DNA of 64,000 bases from Schlesneria sphaerica (GTDB lineage: Bacteria; Planctomycetota; Planctomycetia; Planctomycetales; Planctomycetaceae), in assembly GCF_044336245.1 (NCBI RefSeq), contig NZ_CP172346.1, forward strand, positions 1,984,001-2,048,000, given 5' to 3'. Shown piece after piece: positions 53,047 to 60,993 of the stretch. Made by a program: the position numbers and the translations under genes. Within the stretch, counting starts at the first letter, position 1. The number at the start of each line of letters is the position of its first letter. The notes below the pieces were generated by a model that saw only the letters and a program-made list of their open reading frames with translations, ran no database searches and was not told the origin of the DNA.

Positions 53047-53952
53047 TCATACAGCGCGGCGCGATTCTGCTTTGGCCGAATTCGCTTTCGCCGCCGCACG
53101 AGCCTGTTCCGAAAGCCCTTCTGCAGAAATGATATCGACGAGATCCTGAGCCAGCCCGTCCATCTCGATCACCAGCGAATCCACCCGGCCGGTGAAATAC
53201 ATGTACATAATCAGCGACGGAATGGCGATTCCGAGTCCTGCCGCGGTGGTCAGCAACGACAATCCAATTCCGCTTGCCAGCGCTTCCGATTTGCCCATCG
53301 CCGCGCTTTGCGAGATGCGGTTAAACGAGTCGATCATCCCCACCACAGTTCCCAGAAGTCCCAGGAGCGGAGCGATTGTGGCAGCACCATTCAGAATGCG
53401 AATATGTTTTCGCAATTGACTGACCTGCCGTTCCCCGCCATCAATGATGGCCTGCTCTACTTCGACACTACTTTTGCCCCATTTCCGCAACCCGTTGGCG
53501 AGTACCAGCGCGATCGGACTGCCGTTGTCTTCGCAAAGCTTGATCGCCATTCTCGGTTCGAGATTGCCTGATTTCAGGTGCTCGAAGAATCGCTTCACAA
53601 AGGGATTCGGAATAACTCGACCGTGGCGAAGTACGACCATCCGTTCGATCGTAAACCACAATACGATGATCGAAGTGAGGGCCAGGGGAAAGCGAAATGC
53701 CCCCAGCGCAAGCCAGACTTCGTAGGGTTCGGTGGGGATTTTACCTTCATTCGACCAGACAGCTGCTGTTGTTCCCTTTTCCTCGGGCTCTTCGGCGGAG
53801 TCCTGCGCGGAGGCCAGTTTCCAGATCCCCCCCAAAACGATGACCAGCATCAGGCAAAGCGTGAATCCGCGTCTACCGGCCGGACGATGAGAACTGCGCA
53901 CAATGGGGGAGGGGAACATCGGTCCGTCTCGTCTGGGATTGGGATGGGTCAT
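53047..53952 (-). CDS. MotA/TolQ/ExbB family proton-channel protein
   Basis: The 301-aa protein has a signal-like N-terminal membrane segment (RGFTLCLMLVIVLGGIWKLAS), followed by a periplasmic acidic stretch and three further helices. The core carries RHIRILNGAATIAPLLGLLGTVVGMIDSF and ALASGIGLSLLTTAAGLGIAIPSL, the ExbB/TolQ signature. This protein would pair with an ExbD/TolR-type protein to convert proton flow into motion or energy for outer-membrane transport. No exbD-like gene is directly downstream (minus-strand downstream is the 3' end of the COX3-like gene), so the partner is elsewhere. Start ATG 53952 has AAGGA ten bases away; GTG 53958 and ATG 53919 are possible. Confidence 0.85.
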   Translation of the reverse strand: MTHPNPRRDGPMFPSPIVRSSHRPAGRRGFTLCLMLVIVLGGIWKLASAQDSAEEPEEKGTTAAVWSNEGKIPTEPYEVWLALGAFRFPLALTSIIVLWFTIERMVVLRHGRVIPNPFVKRFFEHLKSGNLEPRMAIKLCEDNGSPIALVLANGLRKWGKSSVEVEQAIIDGGERQVSQLRKHIRILNGAATIAPLLGLLGTVVGMIDSFNRISQSAAMGKSEALASGIGLSLLTTAAGLGIAIPSLIMYMYFTGRVDSLVIEMDGLAQDLVDIISAEGLSEQARAAAKANSAKAESRRAV

Positions 53953-54424
53953 CGTCACAACATCCTTATCAGGCCGTGAATGGAACGCATTCTACTGACT
54001 TGACGGAAAAACCAAATGCCGAATGCATCCGGGAAGAGATTGCCACAGGATCATTCCATTCTCAATGGGACTCCCTGCGGAGATTCTCCTGTCTTCTTCG
54101 ACTCGCGCTCACCCGTCAGAAAAGGGACCAATCAGCAAAATCAAAAGTGCGCGATTGTTCGGAATCGGACTTCTTCGAGCGTTCTTGCCCGATTCATTTC
54201 GACACCCGAGGGCCAGATAACCCACGATGCCAGAGATCGACTTTGCCGCTTTGTTAAAGTGCGATGCCCTCAACTCGACTGATTAGCAGGACTATTCCGC
54301 CGTAATCGGGGTAGACGCTTGTGTGCCTCGCGATGCCCGAATCCCTCTGATAAAGTGACGGATTGAAAGTTCGGGTCAGGGATTCGAAGTTCAGGTCAAA
54401 ACTGCGTAGAGGAAGGCTCAGGGC
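53953..54424. other. Divergent spacer before inositol-phosphate synthase gene
   Basis: No gene, repeat or terminator was identified in these roughly 470 bases; several overlapping short frames are probably random. Promoters for both genes should be here. Confidence 0.4.
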
Positions 54425-55648
54425 ATGGCGAAGCGGAAAGTCGGAGTTTGGTTGATCGGCGCCTGGGGGGGAGTTGCCACGACCGTTGTTGTCGGATTGG
54501 CAGCATTGCGAAAAGGTCTGACAGACACCACAGGATTAGTCACCTCGCTTCCTCCGTTCGCGGGTCTTGACCTGGTCAACTGGGATGAAATCGTCATTGG
54601 TGGCCACGAAATTCGTGACACTTCATACTCGGCCGAAGCCCAGAACCTGATCGAGAAATCTCACGTTTTCAACGAGAAAACACTCGCCGGAATCGCTTCG
54701 CAACTGGCAAAGTTCGACGCCAACGTCCGTCCCGGTACGCTGTTCAACGTGGGCTCCCGCATTGAATCCCTGGCCGGTGCGGCCACTCTCAAGACGAAAA
54801 AAGAAACCGCCAGCCAGGCTGTGACACGCCTTGCAAAAGACATTGAAACATTCAAAGCCAGCAACAAGCTCGATCGCGTCGTCGTGGTGAATGTCTCTTC
54901 GACAGAACCGCCCCCTAAAGAAGAAGTGAAGTCGTGGATGTGGGCTGACGTCCAGAAATCCCTTGCAGCCAAAGGAGACTGCCCGCTGCCGGCCAGCACA
55001 CTTTACGCCATCGCGGCAATGAAGTGTGGCGCTCACTATGTGAACTTCACCCCCTCAATCGGCTCTGATCTGCCAGGGCTCGACGAATACGCACACCAGC
55101 AGCAGGTCCTGCACGTTGGCCGTGACGGGAAGACGGGCGAGACCCTGATGAAAGCCGTCCTGGCACCCATGTTCGCCGCTCGCAATCTGAAAGTGATGAG
55201 CTGGGTGGGCCATAACATCTTTGGAAATCTGGACGGCAAAGTCCTGGATGACCCCATCAACAAGGCCAACAAGGTGAAATCCAAGGATCACCTGCTCACA
55301 GAGATCCTTGGCTATAAACCACAAACGCTGGTTTCCATCGAATACATCGAATCGATGGGAGATTGGAAAACAGCGTGGGATCACATTCACTTCCAGGGCT
55401 TCCTCGGCACGCCCATGGTACTGCAATTCACCTGGCAGGGCTGTGACTCCTTACTGGCAGCACCTCTGGTGATTGACCTGATTCGACTGACCGAACGCGA
55501 AGCCCGCCGGGGAAGCAGTGGCGTCATTCCCCACCTGGCCTCCTTTTTCAAGAGCCCCATGGGAACTGATGAACCGGCATTCGCCTATCAGTTCCAGGAA
55601 CTGATGCGGTGGGTCGAACGAGTGACCGACGAGAATCTCGAAGACTAG
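54425..55648 (+). CDS. ino1: Inositol-3-phosphate synthase
   Basis: The 407-aa enzyme converts glucose 6-phosphate to myo-inositol 3-phosphate with NAD. The Rossmann motif is WLIGAWGGVATTVVVG (9-24); other family features are VVVVNVSSTEPP, GAHYVNFTPSIGSDLPG, and the NAD- and substrate-binding region HVGRDGKTGETLMKAVLAPMF, followed by NIFGNLDGKVLDDPINKANK. It is the short bacterial/archaeal form. Inositol would feed phosphatidylinositol or compatible-solute synthesis. The start ATG follows AGGCTCAGGG. It lies 54 bases before a membrane protein gene of unknown role on the same strand. Confidence 0.93.
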   Translation: MAKRKVGVWLIGAWGGVATTVVVGLAALRKGLTDTTGLVTSLPPFAGLDLVNWDEIVIGGHEIRDTSYSAEAQNLIEKSHVFNEKTLAGIASQLAKFDANVRPGTLFNVGSRIESLAGAATLKTKKETASQAVTRLAKDIETFKASNKLDRVVVVNVSSTEPPPKEEVKSWMWADVQKSLAAKGDCPLPASTLYAIAAMKCGAHYVNFTPSIGSDLPGLDEYAHQQQVLHVGRDGKTGETLMKAVLAPMFAARNLKVMSWVGHNIFGNLDGKVLDDPINKANKVKSKDHLLTEILGYKPQTLVSIEYIESMGDWKTAWDHIHFQGFLGTPMVLQFTWQGCDSLLAAPLVIDLIRLTEREARRGSSGVIPHLASFFKSPMGTDEPAFAYQFQELMRWVERVTDENLED

Positions 55649-55702
55649 CGCAAGTTCATCACCGCTGACTGGCGACTTGATGTGAACTCGCGACAGGAGG
55701 CT

Positions 55703-56425
55703 ATGTTTCCGATGCAGATCTCTGCCCTCTGGAATCGGCCCCTGTCGCAGTTCCACTTTCGTTCTCGAGTCGCTCTCGCTGGTGCCCTCGTGTTGCTGGC
55801 CAGCTTCGTTGGCTGGCAATATTACCTGGACATCCAGCATCAATTTCTCGCGGACAAGCTTCGGGAACTGTGTTGCAGCGCCGAATTCCAGCGAGACGTT
55901 TCGACTGCAGGGACGTCCCTTCCCGCCCGTTTGAAACGAGGTTGGACCCGATGGAACTCCCGGCGAATTCGCGATGTCACTTTTCGTTCGCCCGATCCCG
56001 ATAAACTTGTAAAGGCAATTCAGATCGTCAAGCAGATCGGTTCTCTGGACTCGATCTCATCGTATGAGACCAGGATCTCGATTCATCAAGTCGAAGATTT
56101 GCTGACGGGCGTTCGCCCCAGCGCCCTCTATATCCCGAGTGAGCCCCTCCCACGGACCCGCCTTCCGTTCCTTCGAAATCAGACGTTACAGTGGCTGTGC
56201 GTTGCAAGAACCCAGTTCTCAAACCCCGCAATTCAGGACCTGCCTGATTCGCTGACGTACTTTGACGCAACCCGCACCAGAATCAACGACGCGGGACTGT
56301 CGGGCTTCACTCGGCTAAAGCGCCTGAAGACTTTGATTCTGCGACGAACGCCCACAACCTCAGCCGGGATTGGGCGACTTCAGCAACAGATGCCCTGGTG
56401 CAGGATCAGTTGGGAACCTCTCTAG
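55703..56425 (+). CDS. Hypothetical membrane-anchored protein with leucine-rich-like tail
   Basis: The product is about 240 aa. An AGGAGG lies just 5' of the ATG at 55703; an ATG at 55712 has a more usual spacing (11 bases), so the exact start is uncertain. A membrane helix (VALAGALVLLASFVGWQYYL) follows a short cytoplasmic segment. The outer part has LPDSLTYFDATRTRINDAGL and FTRLKRLKTLILRRT, which resembles leucine-rich repeat units as in other planctomycete proteins. No enzyme motif was seen. Possible co-transcription with ino1 (54 bases upstream) gives no clue to function. Confidence 0.6.
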   Translation: MFPMQISALWNRPLSQFHFRSRVALAGALVLLASFVGWQYYLDIQHQFLADKLRELCCSAEFQRDVSTAGTSLPARLKRGWTRWNSRRIRDVTFRSPDPDKLVKAIQIVKQIGSLDSISSYETRISIHQVEDLLTGVRPSALYIPSEPLPRTRLPFLRNQTLQWLCVARTQFSNPAIQDLPDSLTYFDATRTRINDAGLSGFTRLKRLKTLILRRTPTTSAGIGRLQQQMPWCRISWEPL

Positions 56426-57068
56426 TTCACCGACTGCGAAGATGCGGGGCCGAGACTTACAGACCGCCCCCGTTGCGATGCCATCGCGGCAACCTGATCA
56501 ACATGAGCTGTGTGCAGATTGGTCATATACAACGATCACTCGGCTCGTTCAGAACGACAATCGACGAGCGGCGTCGGTCTGAAAACGATGCTACCACTGT
56601 GGCATGAGACGCACCTGGGTTGGCTCAGATTCGTTCCCTGTCTCCGGCAAGCACTTTCCAGGAGTATGGAGCGATCCTTCCGAGTTCTGCTGGAATACGA
56701 AGGCGACTTCCCTGGCAGACCATGATTGATGTGCGTCTCTCATCAAGGTCGTCGCCCGAGAATTGGAAGACTTGACGGCAGGGAGCGTGATGGGGTCCGG
56801 GCTCAACACCTCAAGTACCGATGTCGCTCGTTCCGCAGCAGCGAATCGCCGTCGCACGTCATGCCGGCGGTAGGAAAAGAACGCTGTACGACAGCCATAT
56901 GAATGCATTTGGCTCCCGACCTGATGACGATTCCGAACCGACGTTCGGCGGGACTTCGTCTCCGATGATCGATGACGGGGTTCGACAAATGCAAGCGACC
57001 GGCAAGCAGCACTGCTCACCGGTCGCTCTTCATTTCGTGCCTCGACGGAAACGATTCCTCTGTGCGAA
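56426..57068. other. Spacer between membrane protein gene and grpE
   Basis: About 640 bases. A frame of 177 codons on the minus strand (56591-57124) overlaps the grpE end and looks random. Apart from the hairpin at 56994-57027, nothing was identified. Confidence 0.4.
56994..57027 (-). terminator. Hairpin downstream of grpE, likely end of the chaperone cluster
   Basis: AGCGACCGG (56994-57002) and CCGGTCGCT (57019-57027) form a 9-bp stem with a 16-base loop, 42 bases after the grpE stop on its strand. The minus-strand tail after it is TGCATTTGTC, only weakly T-rich. Confidence 0.5.
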
Positions 57069-57596
57069 TCACTCAGCCGCAGCCGTGCTGACGATGACCT
57101 TGCTGGGGCGGACAACCCGGTCATGCAAGGTATAGCCCCGTTCGACGTCGTTGATCACGGTCATTGGGGCAAACTCTTTGGAGGGGACCTGGCTGACCGC
57201 TTCATGCAGGTTTGGATCGAAGGGCTGCCCTTCGGCTACGATCGCTTTGGCTCCGTGCCCCGCCAGTGCACCATCAATCTGCTTGATGGTCATGAGGAGA
57301 CCGTTGAGCAGATCGTCAAAGTTCTTCGACTGCGAGGCCGCAAAGACCGCACGGTCCAGACCATCGAATACCGGCAACAGCGACTTCAGCAATGGCAGCG
57401 ACTGATACTTTCGTTCGTCGTCCATCTCGCGATAGATCCGCTTACGAAAGTTTTCGAGATCCGCCAAAGTGCGGGTCCACTTCTCTTTGTATTGATCTCG
57501 TTCCGCAAGTGCTGCTTGAAGTTGTTCTGCCACTGTTGGTGCACCACTTTCGGGAGGAGTTTGTACTGGATCGAGTTCAGGCTTCTCATCCGCCAT
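57069..57596 (-). CDS. grpE: GrpE, DnaK nucleotide exchange factor
   Basis: The 175-aa protein releases ADP from DnaK. It starts with an acidic Pro-rich segment, then the coiled-coil EQLQAALAERDQYKEKWTRT and ADLENFRKRIYRE (typical GrpE DFxNxRKR), and ends with the beta domain: GQPFDPNLHEAVSQVPS and GYTLHDRVVRPSKVIVS, matching the GrpE signature. Its ATG overlaps the dnaJ stop by one base (TAATG), so translation is coupled. It is last in the groEL-groES-groEL-dnaJ-grpE series. No dnaK is present in the window. Confidence 0.95.
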   Translation of the reverse strand: MADEKPELDPVQTPPESGAPTVAEQLQAALAERDQYKEKWTRTLADLENFRKRIYREMDDERKYQSLPLLKSLLPVFDGLDRAVFAASQSKNFDDLLNGLLMTIKQIDGALAGHGAKAIVAEGQPFDPNLHEAVSQVPSKEFAPMTVINDVERGYTLHDRVVRPSKVIVSTAAAE

Positions 57597-58732
57597 TATT
57601 CAGTATCCTCGTTTACGGTGAAGAAAGCTTTCACGGAATCGAAGAAGGTTTTCCGCTTTGCAGAGACCTGCTTATCGTCGAGTTCGGAAAGCTGCCGCAG
57701 CAGTTCTTCCTGTTTCTTAGTGAGCTTTTTCGGAACTTCCACGTGAAATTCTACGAGCAAATCGCCCCGCATCCCTCCATGGGGATCGGGCATCCCCTGA
57801 TTCTTCAGACGAAACACTTCACCTGGCTGGGTCCCTGCAGGGACGGTGATATGATGTTTCCCTGTCAGAATCGGAATATCAAGTGAAGTACCAAGTGCCG
57901 CCTGTGCGAAGGTGATCGGCACTTCACACATCAGATTGCGTCCGTCACGCTTGAACAGCGGATGGGTTTTCACACGAATATCAATGTACAGGTCGCCAGC
58001 GGGCCCTCCGTTTTCTCCCGCTTCGCCTTCCCCTCGGAGACACAACTGCATGCCGTTGTCGATCCCGGCGGGGACCTTGACTTCCAGCATGCTGGAACGT
58101 CCAACGACTCGCTGCCCATGGCATTCGGTGCATTTTTCTCGGATGGTCGTCCCACGACCACGGCACGAGGGGCACGTCGTCTGGACTCGGAAGAAGCCTT
58201 GCGACTGGATCACCTGACCACGACCGTCACAGTAATCGCATTTCTGCGGCTGGGTACCTGGCTTGGCCCCCGAACCGTTGCAGGTGACACACGACACATG
58301 CTTTTCAATCTCAATTTCCCGAGTGCATCCAACGGCCGCATCCAGCAGTTCGATCGTCAAGGATGTCTGAAGGCTCTCGCCTTTCCGACCGCGCGGGCCT
58401 GCAGAACCACGACGTCCGCCGCCACCCGCCCCGAAAAGATCACTGAACATATCCCCGAAGGCGTCAAAAATGTCCCCTACGTCCTGGAAGCCACCGGCAC
58501 CCGCATCGACACCTGCGTGTCCATAGCGGTCGTACCGCACCTTCTTGTCGGGGTCGCTGAGAACATCGAATGCCTCTGCCGCTTCCTTGAATGTCTGGAC
58601 GGCCGTTGCGTCGCCAGGATTGCGGTCCGGATGGTGCTTCGCAGCGAGTTTCCGGTAGGCTCGTTTGATTTCTTCAACGCTGGCCGATTTGGCTACACCT
58701 AACACTTCATAGTAATCGCGCTTCGTCGCCAT
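57596..58732 (-). CDS. dnaJ: Chaperone protein DnaJ
   Basis: The 378-aa type I DnaJ has the J domain (DYYEVLGVAKSAS, HPD in KHHPDRNP), a short Gly/Phe-rich stretch (GAGGGGRRGSAGPRG) and four zinc-binding CxxCxGxG-like motifs: CVTCNGSG, CDYCDGRG, CPSCRGRG and CTECHGQR. The substrate-binding C-terminal domains follow (GVDIxxGMQL-like GIDNGMQLCLRGEGEAG). It stimulates DnaK ATPase. The start ATG 58732 is where the family begins (MATKRDYYEVLG). The gene follows the second groEL by 131 bases and overlaps grpE by one base. Gene order dnaJ then grpE is unusual next to groE genes. Confidence 0.96.
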   Translation of the reverse strand: MATKRDYYEVLGVAKSASVEEIKRAYRKLAAKHHPDRNPGDATAVQTFKEAAEAFDVLSDPDKKVRYDRYGHAGVDAGAGGFQDVGDIFDAFGDMFSDLFGAGGGGRRGSAGPRGRKGESLQTSLTIELLDAAVGCTREIEIEKHVSCVTCNGSGAKPGTQPQKCDYCDGRGQVIQSQGFFRVQTTCPSCRGRGTTIREKCTECHGQRVVGRSSMLEVKVPAGIDNGMQLCLRGEGEAGENGGPAGDLYIDIRVKTHPLFKRDGRNLMCEVPITFAQAALGTSLDIPILTGKHHITVPAGTQPGEVFRLKNQGMPDPHGGMRGDLLVEFHVEVPKKLTKKQEELLRQLSELDDKQVSAKRKTFFDSVKAFFTVNEDTE

Positions 58733-58798
58733 CACGGCTACACTCCCAATCTGCGCTAGACAACAACGGCACTCGTCTTTGTCCAGATACACAACGAA

Positions 58799-58820
58799 CC
58801 GCCGGAGATAGCTCCAGCGG
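58799..58820. terminator. Candidate hairpin between groEL and dnaJ
   Basis: CCGC-C-GGAG and CTCC-A-GCGG around the loop ATAG pair except for one C/A mismatch. It lies 44 bases after the groEL stop. No T-run follows, so attenuation or a processing site is as likely as termination. Confidence 0.35.
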
Positions 58821-58863
58821 CTCGATCATTGTCATGGTTAACAGTGATTCGACAACCCCAAGG

Positions 58864-60480
58864 CTATCGAATCGCTCCTTCAACCTTGCTCTTGGCCTTC
58901 CCGTCGGTGTCGTCACTTCGCGTGACAAGCACTTGGGTGGTCAGCATCAGGCCGGCAATCGAAGCCGCGTTACGCAAAGCACTCTTGACGACCTTGGCAG
59001 GATCGATAACCCCCGCCTTGAACATGTCGACGTACTTTCCGGCGTTGGCGTCGTAGCCAGTGTTGGTTGGCATGCTGCGAACTTCGTCAGCGACAACGCT
59101 GCCGTCGAGTCCACTGTTGCCCACGATCTGCCGGATTGGACCTTCCAGGGCCTTGATGACGATCTGGACGCCGATCTTTTCGTCGCCCTTGACCTTCAAT
59201 TCACTGATGGCCTGGATGGAACGAAGCAGTGCGACACCGCCCCCTGGCAAAATGCCTTCTTCGACGGCAGCACGGGTTGCGTGCAGTGCGTCTTCCATTC
59301 GTGCCTTGGTCTGCTTCATTTCCGCTTCGGTCGCAGCACCGACGGAAATGATGGCAACTCCACCCGTCATCTTCGCAAGTCGTTCCTGGAACTTCTCGCG
59401 ATCGTATTCGCTTTCCGTGGCTTCGATCTGGCGACGAATCTGATCGACGCGAGCCTTGATCTGCTCTTTGTCGCCCGCACCGTCGATGATCGTGCAGGTG
59501 TCCTTGGTGACTTCAACTTTCTTCGCCCGGCCGAGGTGAGCAATCTCGACAGATTCCAGCTTGATGCCGAGATCTTCCGAAATCAACGTTCCACCGGTCT
59601 GGACTGCCATGTCGCCCATCATGGCTTTGCGACGGTCACCGAACCCTGGAGCCTTAACGGCGCAGATATTCAGCACGCCACGCAGCTTGTTGACCACCAG
59701 AGCAGTCAAAGCTTCGCTGTCGACGTCTTCGGCAACGACCAGCAGCGGCTTGCTGCGCTGGGCAACCTTTTCGAGCAGAGGCACAAACTCTCGCAGATTC
59801 GAGATCTTCTTTTCGAAGAGCAGGATGTAGCAATCTTCGAGAATGCACTGCATCGATTCAGGGTGATTGACGAAGTAGGGAGAGACATAGCCCTTATCGA
59901 ACTGCAGACCTTCGGCCAGTTCGAGAGTGGTCGTGTTCCCTTTTCCTTCTTCCACAGTGATCACGCCGTCTCGACCGACTTTCTCCATCGCGTCGGCGAT
60001 CAGGTCACCCACCACGCGGTCGTTGTTGGCAGAGATCGCCCCAACCTGGGCGATTTCTTCCTTCTTTTCGACCGGCTTCGCCATCTTTTCGATGAACTCG
60101 ATCGCTGCGTTCACAGCCTTTTCGATTCCCTTACGAACGACGGTCGGATTGGCACCGAGGGTCAGTCCGCGAAGCCCTTCGCTGTAAATGGCGCGAGCGA
60201 GAACCGTCGCCGTCGTCGTCCCGTCACCAGCCACGTCGCTGGTCTTGGAGGCAACTTCGTTAACGAGTTTGGCCCCCATATTCTCGTACGGGTCGTCGAG
60301 TTCGACTTCCTTCGATACCGTCACACCGTCTTTGGTCACAACGGGGTTACCGAACGACTTGTCAATGATGACATTCCGGCCGGTCGGACCCATCGTCACT
60401 GCGACCGCCTTCGCCAGCGTTTCCACGCCGTGAAGCAGCTTGATGCGGGCCCGATCTTCAAACAAAAGTTGCTTAGCCAC
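58864..60480 (-). CDS. groEL: 60 kDa chaperonin GroEL, copy without Gly-Met tail
   Basis: The 538-aa protein is a complete GroEL: GPTGRNVIIDK, the ATP-binding DVAGDGTTTATVLA, VGAISANND, EEGILPGGGVALLR and the apical domain. Start is GTG at 60480 with GGAG seven bases upstream. The usual GGM-rich C-terminal tail is absent; it ends with RSDDTDGKAKSKVEGAIR. The tail lines the folding chamber and influences the cycle, so loss implies altered substrate handling, not loss of function (E. coli GroEL tolerates tail removal). It follows groES by 127 bases. It is the second of two GroEL genes flanking groES. Confidence 0.95.
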   Translation of the reverse strand: MAKQLLFEDRARIKLLHGVETLAKAVAVTMGPTGRNVIIDKSFGNPVVTKDGVTVSKEVELDDPYENMGAKLVNEVASKTSDVAGDGTTTATVLARAIYSEGLRGLTLGANPTVVRKGIEKAVNAAIEFIEKMAKPVEKKEEIAQVGAISANNDRVVGDLIADAMEKVGRDGVITVEEGKGNTTTLELAEGLQFDKGYVSPYFVNHPESMQCILEDCYILLFEKKISNLREFVPLLEKVAQRSKPLLVVAEDVDSEALTALVVNKLRGVLNICAVKAPGFGDRRKAMMGDMAVQTGGTLISEDLGIKLESVEIAHLGRAKKVEVTKDTCTIIDGAGDKEQIKARVDQIRRQIEATESEYDREKFQERLAKMTGGVAIISVGAATEAEMKQTKARMEDALHATRAAVEEGILPGGGVALLRSIQAISELKVKGDEKIGVQIVIKALEGPIRQIVGNSGLDGSVVADEVRSMPTNTGYDANAGKYVDMFKAGVIDPAKVVKSALRNAASIAGLMLTTQVLVTRSDDTDGKAKSKVEGAIR

Positions 60481-60607
60481 AACGGGACTCCAGTGGGAAA
60501 ATGAAATTTCGAGAATGCGACTTCACTGACTTCTCCGTGATCAACAGGGGGGGCGAGTTTCGCTCTCCCCCCTGGTCTCGTGACAATCAGCTGACTCCGT
60601 CAACGCT

Positions 60608-60898
60608 TTATGCCAAAACCTTCGCGAGGATATCCGATTCACGCAGAATCTTGATTTCCTTCTTGTCGACTTCGATTTCGGTCCCGCCGTATTTGGAGAA
60701 CAGAACTTCATCGCCAACTACGACCGCGATGGGTGAGCGTTCGCCACTATCAAGCAACCGGCCAGGGCCAACTGCGATGACCTTGCCGCGCTGGGGCTTT
60801 TCTTTGGCCGTATCGGGCAGAACGATACCGCCTGCGGTCTTCTCTTCGGCGGTCAATGGCTCAACAACAACTCGATCGTCAAGTGGCGTCAATTTCAT
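60608..60898 (-). CDS. groES: 10 kDa co-chaperonin GroES
   Basis: The 96-aa protein has the start LTPLDDRVVVEPLTAEEKTAG and the mobile loop region GGIVLPDTAKEKPQRG, ending with the beta-barrel segment DEVLFSKYGGTEIEVDKKE. It caps the GroEL ring. The ATG is preceded by GCAGGAG with a nine-base spacer. It lies between the two groEL genes on one strand, so each ring type could use it. A 16-bp palindrome lies 36-51 bases upstream. Confidence 0.97.
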   Translation of the reverse strand: MKLTPLDDRVVVEPLTAEEKTAGGIVLPDTAKEKPQRGKVIAVGPGRLLDSGERSPIAVVVGDEVLFSKYGGTEIEVDKKEIKILRESDILAKVLA

Positions 60899-60933
60899 CG
60901 CTTCAATCTCCTGCGAAAGAATTTTGATTGTAT

Positions 60934-60949
60934 TTTCAATTGAAAATCT
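60934..60949. promoter_or_regulatory. 16-bp perfect palindrome upstream of groES
   Basis: ATTTTCAATTGAAAAT is an exact inverted repeat in the 95-base groEL-groES gap, in a strongly AT-rich local sequence. It is not the CIRCE element (TTAGCACTC with its complement). It may be an operator, or part of an internal promoter for groES. Confidence 0.45.
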
Positions 60950-60993
60950 AATTTGGAATCAGACAGTCGGAAGTCAGTTCTGAACGGCTCGGC

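Noticed and set aside
56591..57124. 177-codon minus-strand frame beyond grpE
   Set aside because: It overlaps the grpE 3' end, is Arg/Ser-rich, and has no ribosome-binding site or recognised family.
58834..60504. Plus-strand frame of 556 codons over the tail-less groEL
   Set aside because: It is antisense to a clear groEL gene; the translation is a reverse-frame shadow caused by GC-rich third positions.
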